Origin: Acidimicrobiaceae bacterium | Lineage (GTDB): Bacteria; Actinomycetota; Acidimicrobiia; Acidimicrobiales; Aldehydirespiratoraceae | Assembly (NCBI GenBank): GCA_009843915.1 | Contig: VYCM01000150.1 | Coordinates: 1 to 34,602 of the forward strand | Length of the DNA: 34,602 bases | Reading direction: 5' to 3' | Part shown: positions 15,087-24,986 of the stretch, piece after piece | Position numbering within the stretch: position 1 is the stretch's first letter | Layout: each line of letters begins with the position of its first letter | Translations under genes and position numbers: made by a program | The notes under the pieces: generated by a model | The model's database searches: none | What the model saw: only the letters and a program-made list of their open reading frames with translations | What the model was told of the DNA's origin: nothing

Positions 15087-17213
15087 ATGATCCGGCCAAT
15101 GAACAGGCCACACTCAGGCTTGGCAGTGCTCGTCGCGGGCGCATTGATCGCCTCGATCCTGGCCGCCGGCGCCACCCCGGCTGGAGCGGTGACCGACAGG
15201 CCCGACCACACCACACGGCTGTCGGTCTGCGTGGGCGATGCCGTTGCAGACCAACTGTTCACCGATGTGTCCCAGGCTCACGTGTTTCGCGATGCCATCA
15301 ACTGCATCGCCTACTACCAGATCACCAAGGGCACGGGTGACGGCTCGACGTACTCGCCGAACCAGGACGTGACCCGGGCTCAGATGGCGGTGTTCATCGT
15401 CCGTGCCGCTGAGGCCGCCGGTGTTGACCTCGGCAGTGCCCGCGACGCTGGCTTCGGTGACATCGACAACACGTGGGAAGAGGCCCGGGATGCGATCAAC
15501 CGGCTCGCCTCGAAGGAGATGATTCCCTCAGGCGGCGCGTTCAGGCCCGACGATGCCATCACCCGAGCTGAGATGGCAACCTTCCTGATCGGGCTGCTGG
15601 TCGAGGCCGCGCCGGATGTAACGAAGGACTCCAGCGGCACGATCCTGCTGGGCGCCGCGGGCTCAAGGTCGGTACCTGATGACCGGTTCCCCGATGCGAG
15701 CGGCAATGAGATAGTCGCCCTTTACGAGTTGGGCGTCACCAAGGGCGCCAGCGCGGCCGATGTGCAGGACGACACCGAACCGCCGCTGGATTTAAACTAC
15801 GAGCCCGAGGGCATCGTCAATCGCGGCCAGATGGCGGCGTTCATCACTCGGGCTCTGGCTCACACCCGCCTGCGCCCTGAGGGCATTACTGCTCAGTACG
15901 ACGGCGCCGATGTGGTCGTCTCTGTGCGCGACGCTGAGTTCCGGCCGGTATCTGGCGCAATAGTTGACGTCTTCTGGACGGTCGCGGGCCAAGCGGACGG
16001 CGTCCTCGCGATCGACGGTACTTGCGACCCCCTGGAAGTCATCCAAGCGGATCGCTCCTCGTTCCCGTGTGAGATCGACAACACTGACTCGAGCACCGGA
16101 AGCGACGGCGACGCAGCGGTGGCCGTGACCGGCCTGCGCCGCGTTCCGGAGGGTGGTGCTGTGGTGTGGGTCTGGACTGGCCCGATCGGCGACACCCTCG
16201 ATGCTGCCACCAATCGGTACGTTCTGGAGGTGGCCGAGGGTGCTGACGTCGGCTTCGCCTCGACAACGCTCATCACCACGTTTGGTGCCCGCAAGGCTCG
16301 CTTCGGCAGCTCGGTCGTGTACTCCATGCAACTGCACGACATAGTCGGCAAGGTATCCACCGGCGCCAACGGCATAGACCCGGCGCGGTGGAGTCTCTCC
16401 GTGCGGGTGCCTGGCGAAGACCCAGAGGTGCAGACTCTGGTGTCCGGCCCGACCGGGGCGGTCGCCTTCTCCATCAGTCTCGACGATCCCACCCCCGGCA
16501 CTGTTGATGGCGATCGCACGGTCATGTACACACTGACTGCGATCGACAACGCGCCCCCCATCGTCAACACCAGCGGGCAGCCCGCAGCCTCCGGCCAAGT
16601 GGTCTTCAGTGACGAGGCCAGCAGCATCGCTCAAGGCCGCGCCATCGTCACCATCGACACGGGCAGGTATGTCCACGTTACGGGGGGCGTCACCGGTAAT
16701 ACCGCGACCGTCACCGTGCTCGACCAGTACGGGAATCCCTTCCCGGGTGCCAGGGTCAGCCTGAGCAGCAGCGGCCTGTCCGATGTCACACTCGACGGCA
16801 GTGCGGAGTTCAGAGTGAACAGCCGCGGCTCCCATAGGTTCTCCTACCGGAGCAGCGGGCCGGGCGGCGAGACGGAAACCCTGACCGCTGGTTTCGGTGT
16901 CAGCAGCGCCAGCGAGGGCAGCGAGACCGCGACCGTCTACTGGGCCGCCGACGCCGGCGAGGCCGACAGCGGTTCTGTCCTGGCCGGCGACGCCCGCAGC
17001 ATGCAGATCGTGGTCGACGACGGCGACGGTCCGGTGATGTTGGTCTTCGACGACAACGACAGGTTCAACCTAGGAGGCCAGCCCACCACGATCACCCTGT
17101 TCCAGGCAGAACTCGCCGAGGCGCTCAAGCGGGACAACCCCGGCCTGGAACTGGAATGGAGCAACTACAGGGCCCGGAGCGAGAGGCGCGTCACCGAGTA
17201 CAGCCTGACCTGA
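15087..17213 (+). CDS. SLH/Ig-like surface protein B1
   Basis: 708 residues. A clear Shine-Dalgarno (AGGAAGG, 5 nt before ATG 15087) and signal peptide (cleavage near ATPAGA) are followed by three SLH repeats (about 52-260), where the conserved Glu of TRAEM is Gln (TRAQM) in the first. The middle region has CEIDNTD..TGSDGD, VWVWTG and RFGSSVVYSMQLHD. A Big_1-like domain (ATVTVLDQYGNPFPGARVSL, about 535-610) and the C-terminal module FDDNDRFNLGG (about 653-708) follow. It differs from A proteins in the LELEWSNY....RRVTEYSL ending. Probably a wall-bound surface protein working beside A1. B1, B2 and B3 are nearly equal in length (708, 710 and 708). Confidence 0.85.
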   Translation: MIRPMNRPHSGLAVLVAGALIASILAAGATPAGAVTDRPDHTTRLSVCVGDAVADQLFTDVSQAHVFRDAINCIAYYQITKGTGDGSTYSPNQDVTRAQMAVFIVRAAEAAGVDLGSARDAGFGDIDNTWEEARDAINRLASKEMIPSGGAFRPDDAITRAEMATFLIGLLVEAAPDVTKDSSGTILLGAAGSRSVPDDRFPDASGNEIVALYELGVTKGASAADVQDDTEPPLDLNYEPEGIVNRGQMAAFITRALAHTRLRPEGITAQYDGADVVVSVRDAEFRPVSGAIVDVFWTVAGQADGVLAIDGTCDPLEVIQADRSSFPCEIDNTDSSTGSDGDAAVAVTGLRRVPEGGAVVWVWTGPIGDTLDAATNRYVLEVAEGADVGFASTTLITTFGARKARFGSSVVYSMQLHDIVGKVSTGANGIDPARWSLSVRVPGEDPEVQTLVSGPTGAVAFSISLDDPTPGTVDGDRTVMYTLTAIDNAPPIVNTSGQPAASGQVVFSDEASSIAQGRAIVTIDTGRYVHVTGGVTGNTATVTVLDQYGNPFPGARVSLSSSGLSDVTLDGSAEFRVNSRGSHRFSYRSSGPGGETETLTAGFGVSSASEGSETATVYWAADAGEADSGSVLAGDARSMQIVVDDGDGPVMLVFDDNDRFNLGGQPTTITLFQAELAEALKRDNPGLELEWSNYRARSERRVTEYSLT

Positions 17214-17318
17214 CACGGCTCACACCTCGATGTGACGGCGCGGTGTGCAGGAGGTCACGCCTGCCGTAGGAGCGGCATGGCTAGGCTGGTTCCCAAGCGC
17301 TGAGTGGAGGGAAGGCCG

Positions 17319-19646
17319 ATGCACCAGCGATTCAGCAGGATGCGTTCAGGATGGGCCACATTGGCGGTCGGTGCGCTGATTGCGTCACTGCTGGCCGTCA
17401 GCGCCACCACGGCCACCGCGGTCACCGATGCGCCCGACGAGCGGGCTAGGGTGAACGTCTGCGTCGGCGAGGCCCTGGACGACTGGGGCTTCACCGACGT
17501 GTCCGACGACCACATCTTCCACGACGCCATCAACTGCCTGGCCCACTTCGGGGTCACCATCGGCAGCGGCGACGGCTCCACCTTCAGCCCCGAAGACCCC
17601 GTGGAGCGCTGGCAGATGATGCTCTTCCTGACCCGGGCCCTCGTCCCGACCGGCATCAACCTCCGTCCCGCTCGGGCCCAGAACTTCACCGACCTCGGCC
17701 ACCTGAACGACGAGGCTCGGGACGCCATCGACCTGCTGGTCACCAACGGCATCGCCACGGCCACATCGGGCCGGACGTTCGATCCGTTCGCCAACGTGGA
17801 TCGGGCTGAGATGGCGCTGCTGCTGGTCCGCTTGCTCGAAGCGTCCGGGGATGTGGTGGAGTTCGCGAGCAACGGCGACATCCTGCTCGACGCCAACGGC
17901 GACGGCAGCCAGAGCGAGCCCGACGACTATTTCCAGGACGCCCGCGACCTGGTGCCTGCGGCCACCGACCAGGCGATCAGCGCTGCCTACGAGCTCGGTA
18001 TCACAACCGGCGCCGACCCCACTCCCGCCGTCGGCACGGCCCAGCCCGGCCTGGATCTCTTCTACCGGCCGCGGAGCTCGGTGACCCGGGGGCAGATGGC
18101 CGCGTTCATCCTCCGGACGCTGGGTCACACCATGGCTCGCCCCAGGGGGCTCAGCGCCCAGTACGACGGCACAGAGATCAGGGTGTCGCTGCGCGACGAC
18201 GACTTCGAACCCATCGACCGCGCCCCCATCGACGCGTTCTTCATCGAGACCGAGGACGCCAACCGGGCCTTCACCTCGCGCGGCGTCTGCGACGAGGTGC
18301 AGTTCGTCGACGGCGCCTATCTGTGCGAGATCGACTCCTCCGACTTGGAGACCGACAACGACGGCGAGGTGTCGCTCACCGTTCCGGAGACCATCCTCGA
18401 CGGCATCGACACCACGGTCTGGGTCTGGACCGGCCGCGACGGCGATGTGGTCGACCGGCGCACCGACCTCTTCCGGCTGGACGTGCCGGCGTCAGCCCAG
18501 ACCCGGGGCGCCACCCAGACCAAGATCTCCACCCGGTTCACGGGGTCGAAGGCGAGGTTCGGCACCACGGTCAGCGTCACGGTGCAGCTCCAGGACGCCC
18601 AGGGCCGCAATGTCAGTGTGGGCACAGACGGCGAGCGGCCTGCCGAGTGGGAGTTCTTCGAGGAGGTTCTGGAGGAGACAACCGTCGACGGCCAGGCGGT
18701 GTCGCCCGAGACGCTCGTGGAAAGGACTCGTGCGAGGACTCTACGGTCGGACTCCAACGGCCGCGTCACCTTCTCGCTGTCTGTCCCGGACCCTGTCCGG
18801 GTTGCCTCGCGCACCAAGACGTTCTCGCTGGTGGAGACAACCAACGCGCCGAGCACCGTCGTCGTGGACGGGAACCTTAAGGAGACTTCGGGTAGGACCG
18901 GCGGTGAGGTGTACTACCTCGAGTTCAGCGACGCGCCGCCGGTCTTGGCAAATGCGGTGGTGACGGTGACCTTCCCCAATCCCTACATCAACGTGTTCTC
19001 GAGCGGCTCGGTCCGCAACGTCGCGGTCGTGTCCGTGCACGACGAGTACGGCGAGGCCATCTCCGCCGCCGAGGTCAGCCTCAGCAGCGACCAGGGGTCC
19101 GCTTCCTCTATAACCACCCAAACCTTCACCGTCGGCCGGGACGGCGTCCACCGCTTCTCCTACAACTACTCGGGCAGCGGCGGAGTGGTCGAAACCCTCA
19201 CCGCCACCGTCGACCCCGACGGCGACGGCACGGCAAATCAACTGACCGCTACCAACGACCGGCCTTTGACCGGACACATGTTCTGGGCCGGGCTCGCGGA
19301 TCGTGACAGCGGCGGCGCGAAGTACACCATTCTGTTCGGCGACGTCGACCGCAACGAGATCATCGTCGATGCCAATGCCACAGCCGATAGTGGCAACTGG
19401 CCCGGCGCAAACACAGAGCCGAGGGTAATCGAGTACGACGACAACGATCGGTTGGACGCGCTCGGCCAGCAGCTCAGAGCGGGAAGCGCCGGAGTCGACG
19501 CGTTCGAGCGAGCGTTGGCCGAGTTCCTCGCCAAGACCCCAACAGACGACACCGGCACCGGTGCCTGTCTCGAGTGGGCAAACTTCAACCGGGCCCGGGA
19601 CACAGCAGAAATCGAACTGTTCAATACGGGCTGCCCAGGCACGTAA
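17319..19646 (+). CDS. SLH/Ig-like surface protein C
   Basis: 775 residues from ATG 17319, with GGAGGGAAGG just upstream (GTG 17304 lies within that site and is rejected). The plan is the same as the A and B proteins: signal peptide (RMRSGWATLAVGALIASLLAV), first SLH repeat with the Cys pair, three SLH repeats (about 45-270), a CEIDSSD..TDNDGEVS middle region, and RFGTTVSVTVQLQD. An Ig-like stretch (VAVVSVHDEYGEAISAAEVSLSS, about 568-640) and a variant C-terminal module (EYDDNDRLD) follow. It is the most divergent member: the usual DRFN is DRLD, its last 30 residues carry two extra Cys, and it has no partner gene. A strong hairpin follows its stop. Confidence 0.85.
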   Translation: MHQRFSRMRSGWATLAVGALIASLLAVSATTATAVTDAPDERARVNVCVGEALDDWGFTDVSDDHIFHDAINCLAHFGVTIGSGDGSTFSPEDPVERWQMMLFLTRALVPTGINLRPARAQNFTDLGHLNDEARDAIDLLVTNGIATATSGRTFDPFANVDRAEMALLLVRLLEASGDVVEFASNGDILLDANGDGSQSEPDDYFQDARDLVPAATDQAISAAYELGITTGADPTPAVGTAQPGLDLFYRPRSSVTRGQMAAFILRTLGHTMARPRGLSAQYDGTEIRVSLRDDDFEPIDRAPIDAFFIETEDANRAFTSRGVCDEVQFVDGAYLCEIDSSDLETDNDGEVSLTVPETILDGIDTTVWVWTGRDGDVVDRRTDLFRLDVPASAQTRGATQTKISTRFTGSKARFGTTVSVTVQLQDAQGRNVSVGTDGERPAEWEFFEEVLEETTVDGQAVSPETLVERTRARTLRSDSNGRVTFSLSVPDPVRVASRTKTFSLVETTNAPSTVVVDGNLKETSGRTGGEVYYLEFSDAPPVLANAVVTVTFPNPYINVFSSGSVRNVAVVSVHDEYGEAISAAEVSLSSDQGSASSITTQTFTVGRDGVHRFSYNYSGSGGVVETLTATVDPDGDGTANQLTATNDRPLTGHMFWAGLADRDSGGAKYTILFGDVDRNEIIVDANATADSGNWPGANTEPRVIEYDDNDRLDALGQQLRAGSAGVDAFERALAEFLAKTPTDDTGTGACLEWANFNRARDTAEIELFNTGCPGT

Positions 19647-19652
19647 ACAACC

Positions 19653-19683
19653 GCTCGGGCTGCGACCTCGGCCCCGCCCGAGC
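19653..19683 (+). terminator. Terminator hairpin after gene C
   Basis: GCTCGGGC, a 15-nt loop and GCCCGAGC: a perfect 8-bp stem starting 6 nt after the TAA of gene C. No T-tract. Confidence 0.5.
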
Positions 19684-20041
19684 CACCAATGCGGCCGTCC
19701 GCTCAGTTCAAGAGTACTCGGTGACGCGACGGTGACTGCCGGGCCGGCAGTGCTCCACGTCAGGCTCAGGCCGGGCAGCAGGACCGTCCGACTAGGGCCG
19801 AAATCGCCCAAACGCGGATCCTCGATTTGTCCCCCAGCCTGTCGACGGACTCCCTCGCTGGCCTGGACGCTACAACTCCGGCCTAGGTCCATTCACCCGC
19901 TCTACGGTCGGTGTTTGCGGGGTGTAGCCGGCTGTCCTCCCCCGGATCGCCGCCTTGTCCGAGCGTCTGGATCAATAGACGAACTACCTTGAAAATGATC
20001 TTCAGAATATGTAGTCCTAGCACCCGCTGACGGGTTGGGCA
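19684..20041. other. Intergenic stretch between C and A2 with rearrangement traces
   Basis: It contains the inverted B-gene scrap (19702-19780) and, near the end, an AT-rich run. TTGAAA (19990-19995) and TAGTCC (20012-20017) might form a weak promoter. A small hairpin ACCCG-ctga-CGGGT abuts the point where homology to other A genes begins. No intact gene is seen. Confidence 0.45.
19702..19780 (-). pseudogene. Decayed 3' end of a B-type surface gene, inverted
   Basis: Read on the minus strand, it matches the last ~75 bases of the B2 gene closely: both contain the equivalents of CGCGTCACCGAGTACTC and GAGCCTGAC. Relative to B2 it lacks one base and has several substitutions, so PGLSLTWSNYRPGSDRRVTEYSL becomes PGLSLTWSTAGPAVTVASPST with no proper stop. 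Homology ends near 19780. It marks an old duplication or inversion breakpoint. Confidence 0.7.
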
Positions 20042-22510
20042 GTGCTCGCCGCGGGTGCCTTGGTCGCGTCGCTCCTCGCGGTTGGGGCGAGCCCGGCTGG
20101 CGCGCAGGCATACAGCGACAGGGCTAACAACGCCACCAGGCTGTCGGCGTGCGCTGGCGACGCTCTCGGCGACCAGATGTTCACCGATGTGTCCGATGCG
20201 CACGCTTTCAAGGACGCCATCAACTGCATCGCCTACTACGGGGTCACCAACGGCACCGGCGACGGCTCGACGTACTCGCCGAACCAGGATGTGACCCGGG
20301 CCGAGATGGCGGTGTTCATCGCCCGCGCTGCCGAAGCGGCCGGTGTTGATCTTGGCGACGCCATGAGCGCCGGCTTCACCGACATTGGCGACGTTTGGGC
20401 CGAGGCCCAGGACGCCATTAACCGGCTCGCCTCCAAGGGCATGATCTCTTCGGGCGGCGCTTATAGGCCCGACGATGCGGTTACCCGGGCCGAGATGGCT
20501 TCGTTCTTGATCGGACTGCTCGTCAAGGCATCGCCGGACGTGTCAACCAGTTCCACCGGTGCGCTCCAGCTGGCAGGCACGACGCCTGGCTCGGTCACAA
20601 CGGCCGCCGACTGGAACTACTTCGGCGACGCGCGCTCTACTGTGCCTGCTGCCAACGACGCCGAGATCTCGGCGCTGTATGAGTTGGGCATCACCAAGGG
20701 CGCCAGCGCAGCTGCGGTTCAGGATCCCACGAAAGCGCCGCTGGACCTCAACTACGAGCCGGCCGGCACCGTTGATAGGGGCCAGATGGCTGCGTTCATC
20801 ACTAGGGCTCTGGCTCACACCTCAGTGCGGCCCGCGGGCGTTTCCGCGCAGTACGACGGCGCCGAGGTGGTCTTGTCGGTTCGCGACGAGAACTTCCAGC
20901 CGATGAGCAATGTCTTGGTGGACGCGTTCTACACCGACACCGACGCTGCCGGCTTGGCCTTCAGGGCCAACGGATCCTGCGCCGAGATCAGCGCACTAGG
21001 CAACAGCCAGCATGACTGCGAGGTCGACGGCGCTGATCCGCTCACAGGGAGCGGCGGCGATGCGAGCGAGGCACTCAGCGTGGCTAGGGGCGGCACCACC
21101 GTCTGGGCCTGGACCGGAGACACCGGCGACGTCGTGAGCAGCGACACCGAGCCGTACCGGCTCGACATTCCTTACGAGGCCGCCTTGCAGAAGGCAGACC
21201 GGGCGAAGATCACCACCGACAACGTCGGCAAGGCGCACATGGGAACGTCTGTGGTCTACACCGTGCAACTCGAGAAGGCCGGAACGGGCGCTGTGACTTT
21301 CGGTCAAGACGGCCTGAGCCCGGCCAGCTACCTGGCCACCTTGACGACCCATGCGTACGTCGGCGCTGGAGGCACAGGTGCGGGCGACACCGACGGCGAC
21401 ATGTACAGAGATACGGCGATCATCGTCACGCCGGTGCCGCTGACCACGAACTCGGACGGCAAGGCGACTATCACGCTGTCGGCGCCCCCCGATCCGGCAC
21501 CGCGTACACCGAGCGACAAGTTCAGAGTCACTCTGACGATTGTCCAATCCCACCCTGCCGCCGATAGCAATGCTCCAGTTGCACTTGTCGATGGCGAGAA
21601 TGCCGCCATCCCGGCAACTGGCATTCAGGTGGTCTTCAGCACCGAACCCGGCGTCGTAACGGCAAGGTTGACCGATGCCCAGGCGGCCACCGCCAGTAGC
21701 CCGGACATCACGGTTACCGTCAAGCCGGCTTCGGCGTACGCCGCTGCTGCCGGCCGCGGGGCGAGCAACCGGGCCACCGTGACGGTGACCGACCAGTATG
21801 GCGACCCGATCACAGGCGCCAAGGTCACCCTGACCAGCAGCGACGGATATAACACCAATTCGACCCATACAGACCCGGAGTTGAGCAGCCTCGTCGACAC
21901 AACTGCGAGTCCCGGGGACGACGACACCAAGCCGAGGCAGTTCGCCGTGGGCCGCGACGGCTCCTACTCATTCGGCTACGTGTTCTCAAGCCCAGGGGCA
22001 GCGGCAGATGTCGAGACACTCACCGGCACTCTCGTGGGCTACGACCACGACGGCGACGGCTGTTCAGTGGAGAATATTGCTATCACGGACACAACCAACG
22101 ATGAGTACCGCTGTGCCGACCTAGATCCGAATACGGACGGCGCCCAGCCGGGCACGGCACCGCTCACGAAGTCCAATACGGCGACTGTTCAGTGGGCTTC
22201 AGATCCAGTGGATGCAGATGCCAACGCCACCGGCCTGATCGTTCGAGCGTTCGACAAGGACACGAACACGGTATTCGTGGTGGCAGGTACCGACGCGACC
22301 CCGCTCATCGGGACCCTGACCGACGTGCGAGTGCTCTACTACGACTCGAACGACAGGTTCAACGTCGGTGAGACTGTCGCTGGGGCGACGCCTTCCAACT
22401 ACTCCGGGTTCGAGAGAGCCTTGGCGGTGGGTGCGACCCTCGCATGGGAGTTTGATAGCAGTGTTGCTGGTAGCAGGGCGGTAAACGAGTTCACGTTGGC
22501 CACCCCGTAG
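20042..22510 (+). CDS. SLH/Ig-like surface protein A2, apparently 5'-truncated
   Basis: 822 residues if translation starts at GTG 20042. The usual A plan is present: hydrophobic signal core, three SLH repeats (about 38-260), the C...CEVDG region, HMGTSVVYTVQLE, a Big_1-like domain (about 575-660), an insert with a calcium-loop look (YDHDGDGC) and two Cys at about 667-690, and the C-terminal YDSNDRFN module. Problem: there is no Shine-Dalgarno and no positively charged segment before the signal core. The in-frame ATG at 20009, where a start would be expected, is followed at once by TAG (20012) and again by TAG (20018). Homology to A3 begins only at CGGGTTGGGCAG. The body is intact, so it is either poorly expressed, started at an unusual codon (CTG 20027), or a silent copy. 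Confidence 0.75.
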   Translation: MLAAGALVASLLAVGASPAGAQAYSDRANNATRLSACAGDALGDQMFTDVSDAHAFKDAINCIAYYGVTNGTGDGSTYSPNQDVTRAEMAVFIARAAEAAGVDLGDAMSAGFTDIGDVWAEAQDAINRLASKGMISSGGAYRPDDAVTRAEMASFLIGLLVKASPDVSTSSTGALQLAGTTPGSVTTAADWNYFGDARSTVPAANDAEISALYELGITKGASAAAVQDPTKAPLDLNYEPAGTVDRGQMAAFITRALAHTSVRPAGVSAQYDGAEVVLSVRDENFQPMSNVLVDAFYTDTDAAGLAFRANGSCAEISALGNSQHDCEVDGADPLTGSGGDASEALSVARGGTTVWAWTGDTGDVVSSDTEPYRLDIPYEAALQKADRAKITTDNVGKAHMGTSVVYTVQLEKAGTGAVTFGQDGLSPASYLATLTTHAYVGAGGTGAGDTDGDMYRDTAIIVTPVPLTTNSDGKATITLSAPPDPAPRTPSDKFRVTLTIVQSHPAADSNAPVALVDGENAAIPATGIQVVFSTEPGVVTARLTDAQAATASSPDITVTVKPASAYAAAAGRGASNRATVTVTDQYGDPITGAKVTLTSSDGYNTNSTHTDPELSSLVDTTASPGDDDTKPRQFAVGRDGSYSFGYVFSSPGAAADVETLTGTLVGYDHDGDGCSVENIAITDTTNDEYRCADLDPNTDGAQPGTAPLTKSNTATVQWASDPVDADANATGLIVRAFDKDTNTVFVVAGTDATPLIGTLTDVRVLYYDSNDRFNVGETVAGATPSNYSGFERALAVGATLAWEFDSSVAGSRAVNEFTLATP

Positions 22511-22546
22511 CCAGCTAACTCCAGCTAGCAACCAACCCAACCCGAA

Positions 22547-22576
22547 GGGAGGCCCCGGCGTTTGCCGGGGCCTCCC
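22547..22576 (+). terminator. A2-B2 intergenic hairpin
   Basis: GGGAGGCCCCGGC-gttt-GCCGGGGCCTCCC: a 13-bp stem identical to those at 15032 and 27206, with the same upstream flank AACCAACCCAACCCGAA. It lies 30 nt before B2. Confidence 0.6.
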
Positions 22577-22605
22577 CGCGTCTCGCCGAACGAGGAAGGC
22601 CTGCG

Positions 22606-24738
22606 ATGCTCCAACTGATGAAGAGGCGGCGCTTTGGCTTGGCGGCCTTCGCTGCTGGCGCTCTGGTCGCTTCGGGCCTAGCCGCGGGAGCCAGTCCGGC
22701 TGTGGCCGTGACCGACAGGGCTGATCACACCACTCGGTTATCGGCCTGCGTGGGCGATGCCTCCGCAGATCACATGTTCGTTGACGTGTCTCAGGGCCAT
22801 GTGTTCCGCGATGCGATCAACTGCGTCGCCTATTACGGGATCACGCAGGGCACCGGTGACGGAACCACGTACTCCCCGAGCCAGGACGTGACTCGGGCCC
22901 AGATGGCGGTGTTCATCACCCGGGCCGCTAAGGCTGCAGGTGTCGCACTAGGGAGCGCTATAGGCGCTCGCTTCAATGACATCGACGACACTTGGCAGGA
23001 GGCCCAGGACGCGATCAACCAGCTGGCGACGACAGGAGTGATCCCCTCCGGCGGCGCTTTCAGGCCCGACGACGCCATCACCCGGGCCGAGATGGCAACG
23101 TTCCTGGTCGGGCTGCTGGTCGAGGCTGCACCGAACGTGAGGAGGGACTCCGCCGGCCTGATCCTGCTGGGCGACGTTGGGTCCGCGTCGGTGGCCGACG
23201 ATCGGTTCCCTGACACGGATGATCCTGAGATGGCCGCGATCTATGAGCTGGGCGTGACCAGGGGTGCCAGCGCGGCTGACGTGCAAGATCGCACCAAGCC
23301 GCCGCTGGACTTCAACTACGAGCCCGGCGGCACCGTCGATCGCGGCCAGATGGCTGCTTTCATCACCCGGGCCCTCGCCCACACCTCCGTGCGCCCGGCG
23401 GGAGTATCCGCTCAGTACGACGGCGCCGCCGTGATCGTCTCCGTGCGCGACCAGCACTCCCGGCCCGTGTCCGGCGCTCCCATCGACGTCTTCTGGACGA
23501 CCGCGGACCGAGCGGACCGCGCCCTGTCCGCCGACGGGACTTGCAGCCTCATGGAAGTCACCCGAGCCGATCTTTCCTCATTCCCGTGCGAGATCGACGA
23601 CACCGATCCGGTTACCGGAAACGACGGCGACGCGACGGTGGAGGTCATCGGCCTGCTCCGCGTTCCGGTGGGCGGCGCCTCAGTGTGGGCCTGGACCGGC
23701 CACGACGGTGACACCGTCGCAGCCGGCACCGACCTGTACCGCTTCGACGTGGCCGAGGGAGACGACGTCGGGTTCGCCTTCGAGACGCTGGTCACCACTT
23801 CGTTCATCGCCCGCAAGGTCCGCATCGGCGGCTCGGTCCTCTACACGATGCAGCTGCGCGACATCGTCGGCAAGGTCTCCGCCGGCGTCAACGGCACCGA
23901 CCCGGCGCGCTGGAGCCTGTCGGTGCAGAAGCCCGGCCAAGAAGAACCCGAGGTGCAGACGCTGGTGTCGGACGAGGCCGGAACGGTCACGTTCTCGATC
24001 GGCCTCGCCGCACGGCCCGCCAGCGGCGCCAGCGGCGATATCACAGTCACGTATACGCTGACCCCGGAAGACAACGCGCCAACCTCCACCGTCCTCGCCA
24101 ACGGCCATGGGGCGGCCTCCGGCAGGCTGATCTTCAGCGACGAGGCCAGCAGCATCACTCGGAACAACGCAACGGTCATCATCGAGACCCGCTCCTACGT
24201 ACATGTGCAGGACAGCTTCGCATCCAACAGCGCGACCGTCACCGTGCTCGACCAGTACGGAGATCCCTTCCCGGGCGCCAAGGTCAAGCTCGAAAGCAGC
24301 CTGACGACGGCTGTCACACTCGACACAGGGGAGTTCCCAGCCGACGGCCGCGGCTCTCGCCGGTACGCCTACCAGTACCGCGGCCAGGGCGGCGTTACCG
24401 AAACCCTGTCCGCTTCCCATGGTGTTGACAGTGTCAGGCCGTCGGGGGTTACCGCGACGGTGCACTGGGCCGCCGACGCCCGACCGGCCGACACCGGGTC
24501 GGTACTGGCCGGAGACGTGCGCCGCAGGCAGGTTGTGGCCGACGACGGCACCGGGCCGGTGCTGCTCGCCTACGACGACAATGACCGATTCAATCTGAGC
24601 GGCTCGCCCACCACGATCGCCGTCTTCGAGGCTGTGCTCGCCGAAGCGCTCAATCGGGCCAGTCCGGGCTTGAGCCTGACCTGGAGCAACTACCGGCCCG
24701 GCAGCGACCGGCGCGTCACCGAGTACTCCCTGAGCTGA
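22606..24738 (+). CDS. SLH/Ig-like surface protein B2
   Basis: 710 residues. A Shine-Dalgarno GAGGAAGG lies a few bases before ATG 22606. The signal peptide has a normal basic start (MKRRRFGLAAFAAGALVASGL), so B2 keeps the native 5' end that A2 lacks. Three SLH repeats (about 52-262), the conserved CEIDDTDPVTGNDGD region, SVWAWTGHDGD, RIGGSVLYTMQLRD, a Big_1-like domain (ATVTVLDQYGDPFPGAKVKL, about 540-610) and the C-terminal YDDNDRFNLSG module ending RRVTEYSLS. It is convergent with B3, 248 bp apart. Confidence 0.85.
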   Translation: MLQLMKRRRFGLAAFAAGALVASGLAAGASPAVAVTDRADHTTRLSACVGDASADHMFVDVSQGHVFRDAINCVAYYGITQGTGDGTTYSPSQDVTRAQMAVFITRAAKAAGVALGSAIGARFNDIDDTWQEAQDAINQLATTGVIPSGGAFRPDDAITRAEMATFLVGLLVEAAPNVRRDSAGLILLGDVGSASVADDRFPDTDDPEMAAIYELGVTRGASAADVQDRTKPPLDFNYEPGGTVDRGQMAAFITRALAHTSVRPAGVSAQYDGAAVIVSVRDQHSRPVSGAPIDVFWTTADRADRALSADGTCSLMEVTRADLSSFPCEIDDTDPVTGNDGDATVEVIGLLRVPVGGASVWAWTGHDGDTVAAGTDLYRFDVAEGDDVGFAFETLVTTSFIARKVRIGGSVLYTMQLRDIVGKVSAGVNGTDPARWSLSVQKPGQEEPEVQTLVSDEAGTVTFSIGLAARPASGASGDITVTYTLTPEDNAPTSTVLANGHGAASGRLIFSDEASSITRNNATVIIETRSYVHVQDSFASNSATVTVLDQYGDPFPGAKVKLESSLTTAVTLDTGEFPADGRGSRRYAYQYRGQGGVTETLSASHGVDSVRPSGVTATVHWAADARPADTGSVLAGDVRRRQVVADDGTGPVLLAYDDNDRFNLSGSPTTIAVFEAVLAEALNRASPGLSLTWSNYRPGSDRRVTEYSLS

Positions 24739-24986
24739 CCGGTTCGGCCCAACCCGGAGCCTCGCGGGAGTCGCTGCCGGAGGTCACCGCGCAGGTTGTC
24801 GTCTACGGCGGCGACAAGCCTCAAGCGCGCCGAGACGCTACGGCGGTGCCCCTCACCGGGTTCAACGGCTGCCCGCCGCTCTCGACACCCTGCCGACCGC
24901 GCCCACAGCCAGCCCGATGCACAGCCGAGATGGGACAGCCGGCTGGGAGCGGCGTCGGCGGTCGATGCCACCGAGTTGGATGGCGC

